Assembly (NCBI GenBank): GCA_002482845.1
Contig: DLGT01000077.1
Location: 1 to 51,662, forward strand
Direction: 5' to 3'
DNA from: Saprospiraceae bacterium UBA7687
Lineage (GTDB): Bacteria; Bacteroidota; Bacteroidia; Chitinophagales; Saprospiraceae
DNA length: 51,662 bases
Of the stretch, positions 8,695 through 17,057 are shown one piece after another (position 1 is the stretch's first letter; each line of letters begins with the position of its first letter). Both the position numbers and the translations under genes were made by a program. The notes under the pieces were generated by a model. That model saw only the letters and a list, made by a program, of their open reading frames with translations. It did no database searches and was not told the origin of the DNA.

Positions 8695-10824
8695 ATGGCA
8701 AATTTAGAAACATTTAGTTACGACAACAAGATTGTGCGCAACTTCGCCTATGCCACCGTGATTTTCGGGGTGATAGGTATGTTGGTCGGTATCCTTGCTG
8801 CTCTGCAACTTGTTTTTCCAGCGATGAACCTCGGTTTTGCGGAAACCACATACGGTAGAATTAGACCTTTACACACCAATGCAGTCATTTTTGCATTCGT
8901 AGGTAATGGTATTTTTACTGGTGTTTATTATTCACTACAACGATTGCTCAAGGCAAGAATGTTCAGTGATTTATTGTCTAATATACACTTTTGGGGATGG
9001 CAGTTGATCATTCTTTCAGCTGCAATCTCATTACCACTTGGCCTTACGAGTAGTAAAGAATATGCCGAGTTGATATGGCCTATCGACTTAGCTATTGCTG
9101 TGGTATGGATCGTATTCGGTATCAATATGTTCGGTACGATTCTCAAGAGACGAGAGCATCACCTTTATGTTGCCATATGGTTTTATATAGCGACATGGAT
9201 CACCGTAACCGTTCTCCACGTATTTAATAATATACAAATCCCTGTGAATGCGACACATGGTATCAACGTTTTTGCTGGTGTACAGGATGCATTGATTCAG
9301 TGGTGGTATGGTCATAATGCAGTGGCGTTTTTCCTTACGACTCCTTACCTAGGACTGATGTATTATTTTATGCCTAAAGCGGCCAATAGACCAGTTTATT
9401 CCTATAAATTGTCTATCATCCACTTCTGGGCACTCATCTTTATATATATATGGGCTGGCCCTCACCACTTACTATATACATCGTTGCCAGATTGGGCACA
9501 GTCTTTAGGTACAGTATTCTCTATCATGTTGATCGCACCATCTTGGGGCGGTATGTTGAATGGTTTACTTACACTTAGAGGCGCGTGGGATAAAGTGAGA
9601 ACAGATCCTGTCCTTAAGTTTTTTGTTGTAGCTGTGACTGCTTATGGTATGGCTACCTTAGAGGGACCACTATTGTCTGTTAAATCATTGAATGCGATCA
9701 CGCACTATACAGACTGGACAGTGGGTCACGTACACATCGGTGCTTTAGGATGGAATGGTATGCTTACCTTCGGTATGTTGTACTGGTTGATCCCAAGATT
9801 ATTTGGTACTAAACTTTACTCTATTAAACTTGCAAATGCGCACTTCTGGATTGGTACATTAGGTATATTGTTTTATGCGATTCCATTGTATTGGGCAGGA
9901 TGGACCCAAAGTTTGATGTGGAAACAATTTACACCTGATGGATTCCTTCAGTATGGTAACTTCCTTGAGACAGTAACTAGAATATTGCCAATGTACATGA
10001 TACGTGCGATCGGCGGTACTATCTATTTCTCAGGTGTGATCGTAATGATTTACAACCTTGTGAAAACCGTAAAAAGTGGCTCGCTTATCGCAAATCAAGA
10101 AGCGCAAGCTCCTGCTAGAGAAGTGGTAGCATCTCACAAAGGTGAATACTGGCACAAATGGATCGAAGCGAGACCTATCCAAATGTTGGTACTAAGTGCT
10201 GTATTAGTCTTGATTGGTGGTTTGGTAGAAATTATTCCTATGCTTACCATTGACAAAAATATCCCTAAGATTGCTTCTGTAATGCCATATACACCACTAG
10301 AGCTAGAAGGTCGTGATTTGTATATCAGAGAAGGTTGTGTAGGATGTCACTCTCAGATGGTAAGACCATTCAGATCTGAAACAGAAAGGTATGGCGAATA
10401 CTCTAAATCTGGTGAATTTATATACGATAGACCATTCTTATGGGGTAGCAAACGTACAGGTCCAGATTTACACAGAGTAGGTGCAAAATATCCTGATAGC
10501 TGGCATTACAACCACATGAATGAGCCTACTTCTATGGCTCCAGGTTCTATCATGCCTCCATATCCATGGTTGCTAGAGAATGATTTGAACACTAATTATA
10601 CAAGTTCGAAAATCAAGATACTTCAGTCTTTGGGTACACCATATCCTGATGGATACGCAGACGTAGCTGTAAATGACCTGAAAGATCAAGCCAAAAAAAT
10701 AGCTGAAAGCCTTGCTAAAGATAATATCAAGCAAGAGAATCTTGAGAATAAGGAAATAGTAGCTTTGATCGCTTATCTACAAAGACTAGGTACGGATATC
10801 AAAGTAAAACCTGTAGTAAAGTAA
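8695..10824 (+). CDS. ccoNO: cbb3-type cytochrome c oxidase, fused CcoN-CcoO subunits I/II
   Basis: 709 residues. Residues 1 to about 465 are the 12-helix CcoN core that reduces O2 at the haem b3-CuB centre. It contains the histidine-bearing segments RPLHTNAVIF, WWYGHNAVAF, WAGPHHLLYTSLPDW and TVGHVHIGALGWNG. After a short charged linker, a single helix (about 498-520) leads into CcoO, a mono-haem cytochrome c with C548-V-G-C-H552 and the SIMPPYPWL loop carrying the axial Met. Fusion of the two subunits is common in Bacteroidota. Inner membrane, with the cytochrome domain in the periplasm. Followed by ccoQ after 39 bp. Confidence 0.96.
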   Translation: MANLETFSYDNKIVRNFAYATVIFGVIGMLVGILAALQLVFPAMNLGFAETTYGRIRPLHTNAVIFAFVGNGIFTGVYYSLQRLLKARMFSDLLSNIHFWGWQLIILSAAISLPLGLTSSKEYAELIWPIDLAIAVVWIVFGINMFGTILKRREHHLYVAIWFYIATWITVTVLHVFNNIQIPVNATHGINVFAGVQDALIQWWYGHNAVAFFLTTPYLGLMYYFMPKAANRPVYSYKLSIIHFWALIFIYIWAGPHHLLYTSLPDWAQSLGTVFSIMLIAPSWGGMLNGLLTLRGAWDKVRTDPVLKFFVVAVTAYGMATLEGPLLSVKSLNAITHYTDWTVGHVHIGALGWNGMLTFGMLYWLIPRLFGTKLYSIKLANAHFWIGTLGILFYAIPLYWAGWTQSLMWKQFTPDGFLQYGNFLETVTRILPMYMIRAIGGTIYFSGVIVMIYNLVKTVKSGSLIANQEAQAPAREVVASHKGEYWHKWIEARPIQMLVLSAVLVLIGGLVEIIPMLTIDKNIPKIASVMPYTPLELEGRDLYIREGCVGCHSQMVRPFRSETERYGEYSKSGEFIYDRPFLWGSKRTGPDLHRVGAKYPDSWHYNHMNEPTSMAPGSIMPPYPWLLENDLNTNYTSSKIKILQSLGTPYPDGYADVAVNDLKDQAKKIAESLAKDNIKQENLENKEIVALIAYLQRLGTDIKVKPVVK

Positions 10825-10863
10825 GCCTTTAATTAATTTTATCAATCATTAAAAAATCATAAA

Positions 10864-11022
10864 ATGGCAAAATATATATTAGAGCAAGCAGGTGGTATCA
10901 ATTGGATGGCCATATTTGCTTTACTTACTTTCTTTACTATTTTTTCAGTGAGTGTATGGATGGTTTTTAGAAAAAACAATTCGACTATCAAGCATATGGA
11001 GAGTCTCCCGCTTGAAGATTGA
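10864..11022 (+). CDS. ccoQ: CcoQ-like small membrane subunit, 52 aa
   Basis: ATG at 10864 and TGA at 11020-11022. The product is MAKYILEQAGGINWMAIF... with one hydrophobic helix (about 13-36), then VFRKNNSTIKHMESLPLED. The position between ccoNO and ccoP and the helix-plus-short-hydrophilic-tail shape identify it as CcoQ, a non-catalytic subunit that stabilises the complex in other species. Sequence similarity in this family is low, so the call rests mostly on context. Confidence 0.75.
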   Translation: MAKYILEQAGGINWMAIFALLTFFTIFSVSVWMVFRKNNSTIKHMESLPLED

Positions 11023-11083
11023 ATCCTTCTTAAAACCACTTAAATAATTAATTTATCTTGATCACAAAACAAAATAATAAGAA

Positions 11084-12064
11084 ATGAAGAAGCTTTTCTT
11101 AACCATAGTTTTATATTTATCTGCACTATTCGGAGCTGTCAATATATACGCTCAGGAAGCTGTAGTAGCGGCTACACCACCTGAAGAAGGTGATATTCTA
11201 AAATTGGCATACAACAACATATTGCTTATTCTAGCTGTTCTCGTATTGATAGGAGTTATCCTTGCAGGTCTAAATTTGATATGGGCATTGATCGAAATTC
11301 AACGTATGAAGTTGCTCGAACAATATGGACCTGAAGTACTAGAAAAAGCCAATTTATCTGCCACAGGTACACTTTGGGACAAAATTTCACAAAAATCTTG
11401 GAATTTAGTACCATTAGATAAGGAGCAGGATATTGATCTCGGTCATGAATACGACGGCATCCGCGAATTGGACAATTCATTGCCGCCGTGGTGGTTGTGG
11501 TTGTTTTATATCACCATCATTTGGGCAGTCGTTTACATTTATTATTACCATGTATCTGATAAGGGCTTAAACCAAGAGCAAGAATACATTGCTGCGATCG
11601 AACTCGGTGAAGCAGAAAAGGCAAAATACTTGTCTTTGCAAGCGGATGCCATAGATGAAAAGACGGTCACCGTACTTTTGGGCGAAGCAGCTCTTGCAGA
11701 AGGTAAAGAAATTTATACTGCAAACTGTCAAGTATGCCATGGTGAAAAAGGTGAAGGACTCGTAGGACCTAACTTTACAGATAAGTATTGGATACACGGT
11801 GGTAGTGTTAATAATATTTTTTCTACCATCAAATACGGAGTGCCTGAAAAAGGTATGATATCATGGAAATCACAACTTGGACCTGCTGCAATGCAAAAAG
11901 TAGCTAGTTATATCCTGGCCTTCCAAGGTACCAATCCACCTAATCAAAAAGAAGCTCAAGGTACACTTTACCAAGGAGAAGGTGAAGGTGCCGCTGTAGA
12001 TACTACTGCTGTAGGTGCAAATATCAGCAGTACAGATACTACAGCGACCACCGCTGTTAAATAA
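11084..12064 (+). CDS. ccoP: cbb3-type cytochrome c oxidase subunit III (CcoP), mono-haem
   Basis: 326 residues. A signal-like first helix (1-23, ending IYAQ) is followed by a second helix (about 45-67). The CcoP motif HEYDGIRELDNSLPPWWLWLFY leads into a third helix, then one cytochrome c domain with C215-Q-V-C-H219 and the methionine segment KGMISWKSQL. Proteobacterial CcoP has two haems c; only one CxxCH is present, as is usual in Bacteroidota. The C-terminal 40 residues are Thr/Ala/Gly-rich and low complexity. It is the last gene before a terminator. Confidence 0.94.
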   Translation: MKKLFLTIVLYLSALFGAVNIYAQEAVVAATPPEEGDILKLAYNNILLILAVLVLIGVILAGLNLIWALIEIQRMKLLEQYGPEVLEKANLSATGTLWDKISQKSWNLVPLDKEQDIDLGHEYDGIRELDNSLPPWWLWLFYITIIWAVVYIYYYHVSDKGLNQEQEYIAAIELGEAEKAKYLSLQADAIDEKTVTVLLGEAALAEGKEIYTANCQVCHGEKGEGLVGPNFTDKYWIHGGSVNNIFSTIKYGVPEKGMISWKSQLGPAAMQKVASYILAFQGTNPPNQKEAQGTLYQGEGEGAAVDTTAVGANISSTDTTATTAVK

Positions 12065-12073
12065 TTTTTGTTT

Positions 12074-12117
12074 GGAGAAGTAGTTTGGCAACTTGTCTCA
12101 CTACTTCTCTTTTTTTT
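12074..12117 (+). terminator. Terminator after ccoP
   Basis: GAGAAGTAG (12075-12083) pairs perfectly with CTACTTCTC (12101-12109), followed by T8. It separates ccoSNOQP from ccoG, which must have its own promoter or rely on read-through. Confidence 0.88.
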
Positions 12118-12183
12118 CACTTGAAAGTTATTAGTATTAGTTTAATAATCGATAGTGACCATCAATCAATAAATCAAACAATT

Positions 12184-13719
12184 ATGGCCAAGTCAGCCGA
12201 TACCCAAAATGCAGAGCAATTTAGAGATAATATTGCCACCGTAGACAAGGATGGTAAAAGGGTCTGGATATATCCCAAAAAACCTTCAGGAAGATTTTAC
12301 GATTACCGTACTTATCTTACTTGGTTTTATCTCATTATTTTGTTTGGCTTACCTTTGATCAAAGTCAATGGTCAGCCCTTTGTGCTTTTTAACGTAATAG
12401 AGCGAAAATTTATCCTTTTCGGAATGAATTTTGGACCGCAAGATTTTTATCTCTTTGCGATAGCTATGTTGATATTTTTGGTTTTCATTATTCTATTTAC
12501 AGTGGTCTTTGGTAGATTGTTTTGCGGATGGATCTGTCCGCAAACCATATTTATGGAGATGATTTACAGAAAGATCGAATACTGGATAGAAGGCGACTTT
12601 AATGCACAAAAAAGACTAGACGCATCCCCATGGACCACTGACAAGATGATCAAAAAAGTGTCTAAACAAGTCATCTTTTTTGCCATAGCCGTATTGATAG
12701 CAAATACTTTTCTAGCATATATCATCGGTGTAGACGAAGTGATCAAAATAGCAACTGAACCTATCAGTGAACACTTCAGTGGTTTTGTAGCCATGATTAT
12801 ATTTTCTTTCATGTTTTACTTTGTTTTTGCAAAACTTAGAGAACAAGTCTGCACTACGATATGTCCTTATGGAAGGCTACAAGGTGTTATGCTAGATAAT
12901 AAATCGCTTGTAGTGGCTTATGATTTTGTAAGAGGCGAACCTAGAGGAAAGATACAAAAAAACAAACCTACTCCACCCGCTGAAAAAGAACCAAGCAAAA
13001 ACGCTTGCGCAGGTTGTAAAGCTGGACTCGGAGGATGTCATGATGAAAATGAACATGAAACTGCCACTGTCCAAGAGGATTTTATAGCATCATTCCAAAA
13101 TAAACTAGGTGACTGTATAGATTGTAAACTGTGTGTTCAAGTATGTCCCACAGGAATTGATATCAGACACGGAACACAGTTAGAATGTGTCAATTGTACC
13201 GCATGTATGGATGCATGTGATGAAGTCATGGTAAAAATAGATAGACCCAAAGGTCTGATTAGACTCGATAGTATAGAAGGTATAGAAAAAGGAGAGCGAA
13301 AACTTGTAAATACTAGAACTGTTGCTTATTCTGTAGTGTTGTTCTTACTGATAGCAGTAGAAGTATTGCTATTCAGTATGCGGTCTGATCTAGACGTATT
13401 ATTATTACGTACGCCTGGTATGCTCTACCAAGACCAACCTGATGGTAGCATTAGTAATTTATATAATTATCAGATTCTCAATAATACCACAGATAGTTAT
13501 AAAGTCGAATTCCGATTAATAGACATGCAAGGTAGTATAAAGATAGTGGGTGAAAAGCAACCCGAAGTAGATGGAAATGAAAAAGCAGAAGGTGCTGTAT
13601 TTATAAATGTACCTAAAGCTGGTCTTAAAAACGGTAAAAACAACATCAAAATAGGTGTGTACGCTGATGACAAATTGATCACAACAGTCAAAACCACGTT
13701 TTTTGGACCTGTACAATAG
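12184..13719 (+). CDS. ccoG: cbb3 oxidase accessory protein CcoG (4Fe-4S ferredoxin-type)
   Basis: 511 residues from the ATG at 12184; a longer frame would need a TTG inside the ccoP terminator and is rejected. Four or five membrane helices hold the two cysteine motifs CGWICPQTIF and CTTICPYGRLQG. A ferredoxin-like pair follows, CIDCKLCVQVCPTGID and CVNCTACMDACDE. A last helix leads to a C-terminal Ig-like domain. CcoG is implicated in delivering or reducing copper for oxidase assembly. Odd feature: a cysteine- and histidine-containing insert, CAGCKAGLGGCHDENEHE, lies between the membrane part and the ferredoxin part and could bind an extra metal (inference). Confidence 0.93.
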   Translation: MAKSADTQNAEQFRDNIATVDKDGKRVWIYPKKPSGRFYDYRTYLTWFYLIILFGLPLIKVNGQPFVLFNVIERKFILFGMNFGPQDFYLFAIAMLIFLVFIILFTVVFGRLFCGWICPQTIFMEMIYRKIEYWIEGDFNAQKRLDASPWTTDKMIKKVSKQVIFFAIAVLIANTFLAYIIGVDEVIKIATEPISEHFSGFVAMIIFSFMFYFVFAKLREQVCTTICPYGRLQGVMLDNKSLVVAYDFVRGEPRGKIQKNKPTPPAEKEPSKNACAGCKAGLGGCHDENEHETATVQEDFIASFQNKLGDCIDCKLCVQVCPTGIDIRHGTQLECVNCTACMDACDEVMVKIDRPKGLIRLDSIEGIEKGERKLVNTRTVAYSVVLFLLIAVEVLLFSMRSDLDVLLLRTPGMLYQDQPDGSISNLYNYQILNNTTDSYKVEFRLIDMQGSIKIVGEKQPEVDGNEKAEGAVFINVPKAGLKNGKNNIKIGVYADDKLITTVKTTFFGPVQ

Positions 13720-13728
13720 GGCTTTATC

Positions 13729-13850
13729 CGATTAGCTTAGCGTGTATCCGAATAGCTTAGCGTTTACGATTAGCTTAGCGTCCTCGCTAAGCTAAAATTA
13801 GTGTAAGCTTCAAGCTTACGTAAGTTTCAGCTTCTAGCTTAAGTAAGTAT
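13729..13850. repeat. Paired-hairpin intergenic element, copy 1 (variant)
   Basis: Three copies of [AT]-ATAGCTTAGCG-like words at 13731, 13751 and 13769. The last forms a perfect hairpin TTAGCTTAGCG-TCCT-CGCTAAGCTAA (13770-13795). Next comes a second hairpin GTAAGCTT-C-AAGCTTAC (13803-13819), then a weaker third (about 13823-13845). Related elements with a different second stem occur at 19927, 21381, 21486, 21620 and 36861. Confidence 0.8.
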
Positions 13851-13903
13851 AGCATATAACATCAACTTAACAATTTTCATAAATTTACAAATTATACAAA
13901 CAC

Positions 13904-14347
13904 ATGAAATTCAATTGGGGCACAGGTTTGACAATATTTTTTATCATCTTTGTATCTACACTAGTTTTTGTTTTATATCAGGCTTTCCAACAAGATAATA
14001 GCCTCGTCATGGACAATTATTACGAAGAAGATATCAAGTACCAACAACAATATGATAAGATTAAAAATACTTCAGAACTCACAACTAAAGTAAAACTAGA
14101 CTTTGATAGTACCAAAGGAGAGATTTCGCTCACTTTTCCGCTAGATTCTATGGCAATCACAACAGGAAATGTTTGGGTATATCACCCTGCTGATAAAAGT
14201 GCAGATAAGAAATACGATTTTAACCTAAATCAAACCAATGTCTACCAAATAAAATTAGACAAAATGACTAAGGGCAGAATCAAAGTCAAAATAGACTGGG
14301 AGCGTGCAGGGGTCAAATACTACCAAGAAGAAGAAATCATCATCTAG
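13904..14347 (+). CDS. ccoH: FixH/CcoH family protein
   Basis: 147-residue single-pass membrane protein. The helix (residues 6-27, WGTGLTIFFIIFVSTLVFVLY) is followed by LVMDNYYEEDIKYQQQYDKIKN, the conserved start of FixH domains, and then a periplasmic beta-rich domain. It takes part in assembly or stability of cbb3 oxidase. Its TAG stop overlaps the GTG start of the next gene by one base (TAGTG), so the two are translationally coupled. Confidence 0.88.
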   Translation: MKFNWGTGLTIFFIIFVSTLVFVLYQAFQQDNSLVMDNYYEEDIKYQQQYDKIKNTSELTTKVKLDFDSTKGEISLTFPLDSMAITTGNVWVYHPADKSADKKYDFNLNQTNVYQIKLDKMTKGRIKVKIDWERAGVKYYQEEEIII

Positions 14348-15045
14348 TGTATTGGATCGCTATATCGCTTGGTTTTCTAGGTAGTTTGCACTGTATCGGC
14401 ATGTGTGGCCCACTAGCAGCGGGTATGTTAGGTCGTAGGAATGATAAAGGGCTGCAAGTATGGTGGTCGGCACTTGGCTACAATACAGGTAGGACCATAG
14501 GCTATATGATCATAGGTTTACTATTCGGATTGATAGGCAGTATGGTTGCTTTTGCAGGTATTCAGAAAGCGATTTCTATAGGACTAGGCGTCATCATGGT
14601 AGTATTTTTTGTATTCAGCGTCAATCCCGATCACTTGATATCTAATCATCCTTGGCTGCGTGCTTTTTATGGCAGCGTCTCTACAGCGCTAAGCCGACTT
14701 ACCACCAAAACAGATCACGTACCGAGTATAGGACTAGGACTTATCAATGGATTTTTGCCATGTGGCCTAGTTTATCTTGCAGTGGCTGGAGCGCTTTCAC
14801 TCAGCAATGTATGGGGAAGCATGGGTTTCATGATGTTTTTTGGATTGGGAACTTTTCCGGCTATGATGGCTATGGCGATGAGTCATAAGATGATCAGTAT
14901 AAAACAACGAATGTCTATGCGCAAAATCTACCCTATCGTGACCCTAGTGATGGGTGCTTATCTGATCTACCGTGGACTGATGTCAGAAATGCCACTAGAA
15001 TTAGATTTTTTTGAAGCCTTAAAACATCCTGTGATGTGCCACTGA
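14347..15045 (+). CDS. TauE/SafE-like membrane protein linked to cbb3 assembly
   Basis: 232 residues, about six membrane helices. It begins with the metal-site-like SLGFLGSLHCIGMCGPLA. A second half GLINGFLPCGLVYLAVAGAL carries another conserved Cys-Gly pair, and the protein ends in PVMCH. This sulfite-exporter-like group regularly sits after ccoH in Bacteroidota and is thought to move copper or otherwise help oxidase maturation; true sulfite export is not implied. The start is GTG at 14347, overlapping the ccoH stop. Confidence 0.82.
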   Translation: MYWIAISLGFLGSLHCIGMCGPLAAGMLGRRNDKGLQVWWSALGYNTGRTIGYMIIGLLFGLIGSMVAFAGIQKAISIGLGVIMVVFFVFSVNPDHLISNHPWLRAFYGSVSTALSRLTTKTDHVPSIGLGLINGFLPCGLVYLAVAGALSLSNVWGSMGFMMFFGLGTFPAMMAMAMSHKMISIKQRMSMRKIYPIVTLVMGAYLIYRGLMSEMPLELDFFEALKHPVMCH

Positions 15046-15391
15046 TTACCCGAAACGAATTGCTAACATTAAAAATAGAGATATAGCTTCAAACAAATAT
15101 TATGTCATAAAACTGTAAAATATCGTCATAAATGTGGAAAAAATTACTCGTTAAATCAAAATAATGAAGTGATTTCTTTGTGGTGTCAAAATAAAAAAAT
15201 ATTTTTACAATATTATTAAACTTTGTAAACGCTCACAACATGAAACAGTACGCAAACAGTACGCAAATTAATTAGCAATTTTGAGTATTAAAGGCAGTGT
15301 AAAATACTTTATATCAAGCCTTTTGGCAAAGCAGCCTTGCTTTCAATCAATACCAAATTTTAATACCTAAAATAACTAAATCAATACTCAA
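15046..15391. other. Spacer with a short 11-nt tandem duplication
   Basis: No gene was found. ACAGTACGCAA occurs twice in tandem at 15245-15266. The sequence is otherwise AT-rich, with neither a terminator nor a clear TAnnTTTG box. Confidence 0.4.
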
Positions 15392-17020
15392 ATGAAAACA
15401 ATCATATACTTTATAATTCAAGTATTAATTTTTACAACGTTTTTGCAAGCCCAAACGCAATTACCACAAGAACCATATGCAAAAATAAATTATGTTGGAT
15501 TGAACCCTATTTGGTACGAAACTTGTCAAGACACTAGCTTTGTTACAAATAAAATAGATGGATACAACCATTTCAGACCAGGTTATGCTACGCCTTTGAT
15601 AGTCGGTGACTATATCTATACTTCACAATCAATAAATGAAACAAATTCACCAATATTTGGAACATATATTGATTGTAGAGAATTGGCAACAGGAAAATTA
15701 GTTTGGCAAGAAGAGTTTAGTGTACGAAAATCAGGCAATTATGAAATTGTACGTTTGATAGAAATGGATGAGAATAACAATTTAGTACTTCTTGGACAAA
15801 TGAAGAAGAGAGGGACAAATGAACCAGATATTTTGGTATTTCATGATGACTTGATATTATTTAGAAGAACATACAATGCTGCTACAGGAGAATTATTGGA
15901 CTTTTCACATAGAGCATTAGATGATGAAGAAGCTGTGAGAATGAATACAAGTTTCTATCGTACTGCAAAACATTCTTACTTGATTAGAGAAAATGATCTA
16001 CTTAGATACATCGATGCTGTAAAGGTAAATGACACTTTTCATTTGCGTAGTTTATTGATGGACGAGACCGGTAAAAAAGTAGGTGAAGAGTCTTTATTGA
16101 AGTTTAAGTACACTACGTACTACTTTAATTTAATCCAACTTGCTCAAGATACATTCATTCAAGTTGAAATTAATTTTAGTGATAGTACCCTGTTATTTAG
16201 ATATCTATCACCAGATTTACAAGAATATGCCACCTACACGACGCCAAAGATTAAATCTAGACCAGATTTATTAGATTTTGTAAAGTTGTCGGCTGATAAA
16301 AAGAAAATCCTTTTTGAATATATTGACAGAAATGATCCTTTTTTTAATTTTGTAGAGTTGTTAGTGTTTGATACCAAAGCCAATCTACTTAAACGTGCAG
16401 CTTTGGATAATTATAGTAACAACTATTTTGAAGTCTTAAAGTGGGAAGATGAAGGTGATGAAGCATTTACCGTATTAAAACAACAAATCATCAAAGATGA
16501 AAATAACAATAGGATTAGTGTTTTGAATGTATCTATCTATGATGATCAAAATGGGGAATACATTATAAATACTTTCAAATCAACTGACCCAAAGAGGTAT
16601 GCCATACCCTACAATACTATCCAGATAAACAATGGTAATTATTTTATTCAATTCGGTGAACAAAGAAATGCTTCCTCATTCTCTAGAGATTTTGGAGCTT
16701 TTGCAATTAGTCAGATGCTACTAGATGGTAATACCCTATTCTTACCTAGTAATACAGAAGACCTGACTACTGTGTCATCTGCCATTAAAGCGTACCCAAA
16801 TCCCGCCATAGATGAGTTTACACTAGCTTTCGATACAGAATATACAGGTACTATACAAGTATTCAGTATAGGTGGTCATCTTTTATTACAGAAATCTGTA
16901 TCACATACACGATCAGAACAAATAGATATCGCGACGCTAGACGCAGGTATGTATATGGTACAATGTATCCCATCTGACCAGAAACTGTCGCCTGTCACCC
17001 TGAAGCTTGTAAAGATGTAA
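15392..17020 (+). CDS. Secreted protein with T9SS sorting domain (tandem paralogue A)
   Basis: 542 residues. The signal peptide MKTIIYFIIQVLIFTTFLQAQ is followed by a body of about 440 residues with repeated beta-propeller-like phrases (CRELATGKLVWQEEF, TYNAATGELLDF) that recall PQQ/WD-type quinoprotein blades. The C-terminal 80 residues (IKAYPNPAIDEFTLAF ... GTIQVFSIGGHLLL ... GMYMVQCIP ... LKLVKM) are a type A T9SS sorting domain. The function is unknown. The next gene is a paralogue, 37 bp away. Confidence 0.8.
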   Translation: MKTIIYFIIQVLIFTTFLQAQTQLPQEPYAKINYVGLNPIWYETCQDTSFVTNKIDGYNHFRPGYATPLIVGDYIYTSQSINETNSPIFGTYIDCRELATGKLVWQEEFSVRKSGNYEIVRLIEMDENNNLVLLGQMKKRGTNEPDILVFHDDLILFRRTYNAATGELLDFSHRALDDEEAVRMNTSFYRTAKHSYLIRENDLLRYIDAVKVNDTFHLRSLLMDETGKKVGEESLLKFKYTTYYFNLIQLAQDTFIQVEINFSDSTLLFRYLSPDLQEYATYTTPKIKSRPDLLDFVKLSADKKKILFEYIDRNDPFFNFVELLVFDTKANLLKRAALDNYSNNYFEVLKWEDEGDEAFTVLKQQIIKDENNNRISVLNVSIYDDQNGEYIINTFKSTDPKRYAIPYNTIQINNGNYFIQFGEQRNASSFSRDFGAFAISQMLLDGNTLFLPSNTEDLTTVSSAIKAYPNPAIDEFTLAFDTEYTGTIQVFSIGGHLLLQKSVSHTRSEQIDIATLDAGMYMVQCIPSDQKLSPVTLKLVKM

Positions 17021-17057
17021 TTTTTTGATTCAATTTATCACTAACCAAAGAAAAGAA

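Noticed and set aside
12085..12183. N-terminal extension of CcoG from a TTG
   Set aside because: It begins inside the ccoP terminator stem and adds a non-family segment; the ATG at 12184 fits.
15046..15391. Riboswitch or tRNA in the spacer before the paralogue pair
   Set aside because: No cloverleaf or known aptamer core could be traced by eye.
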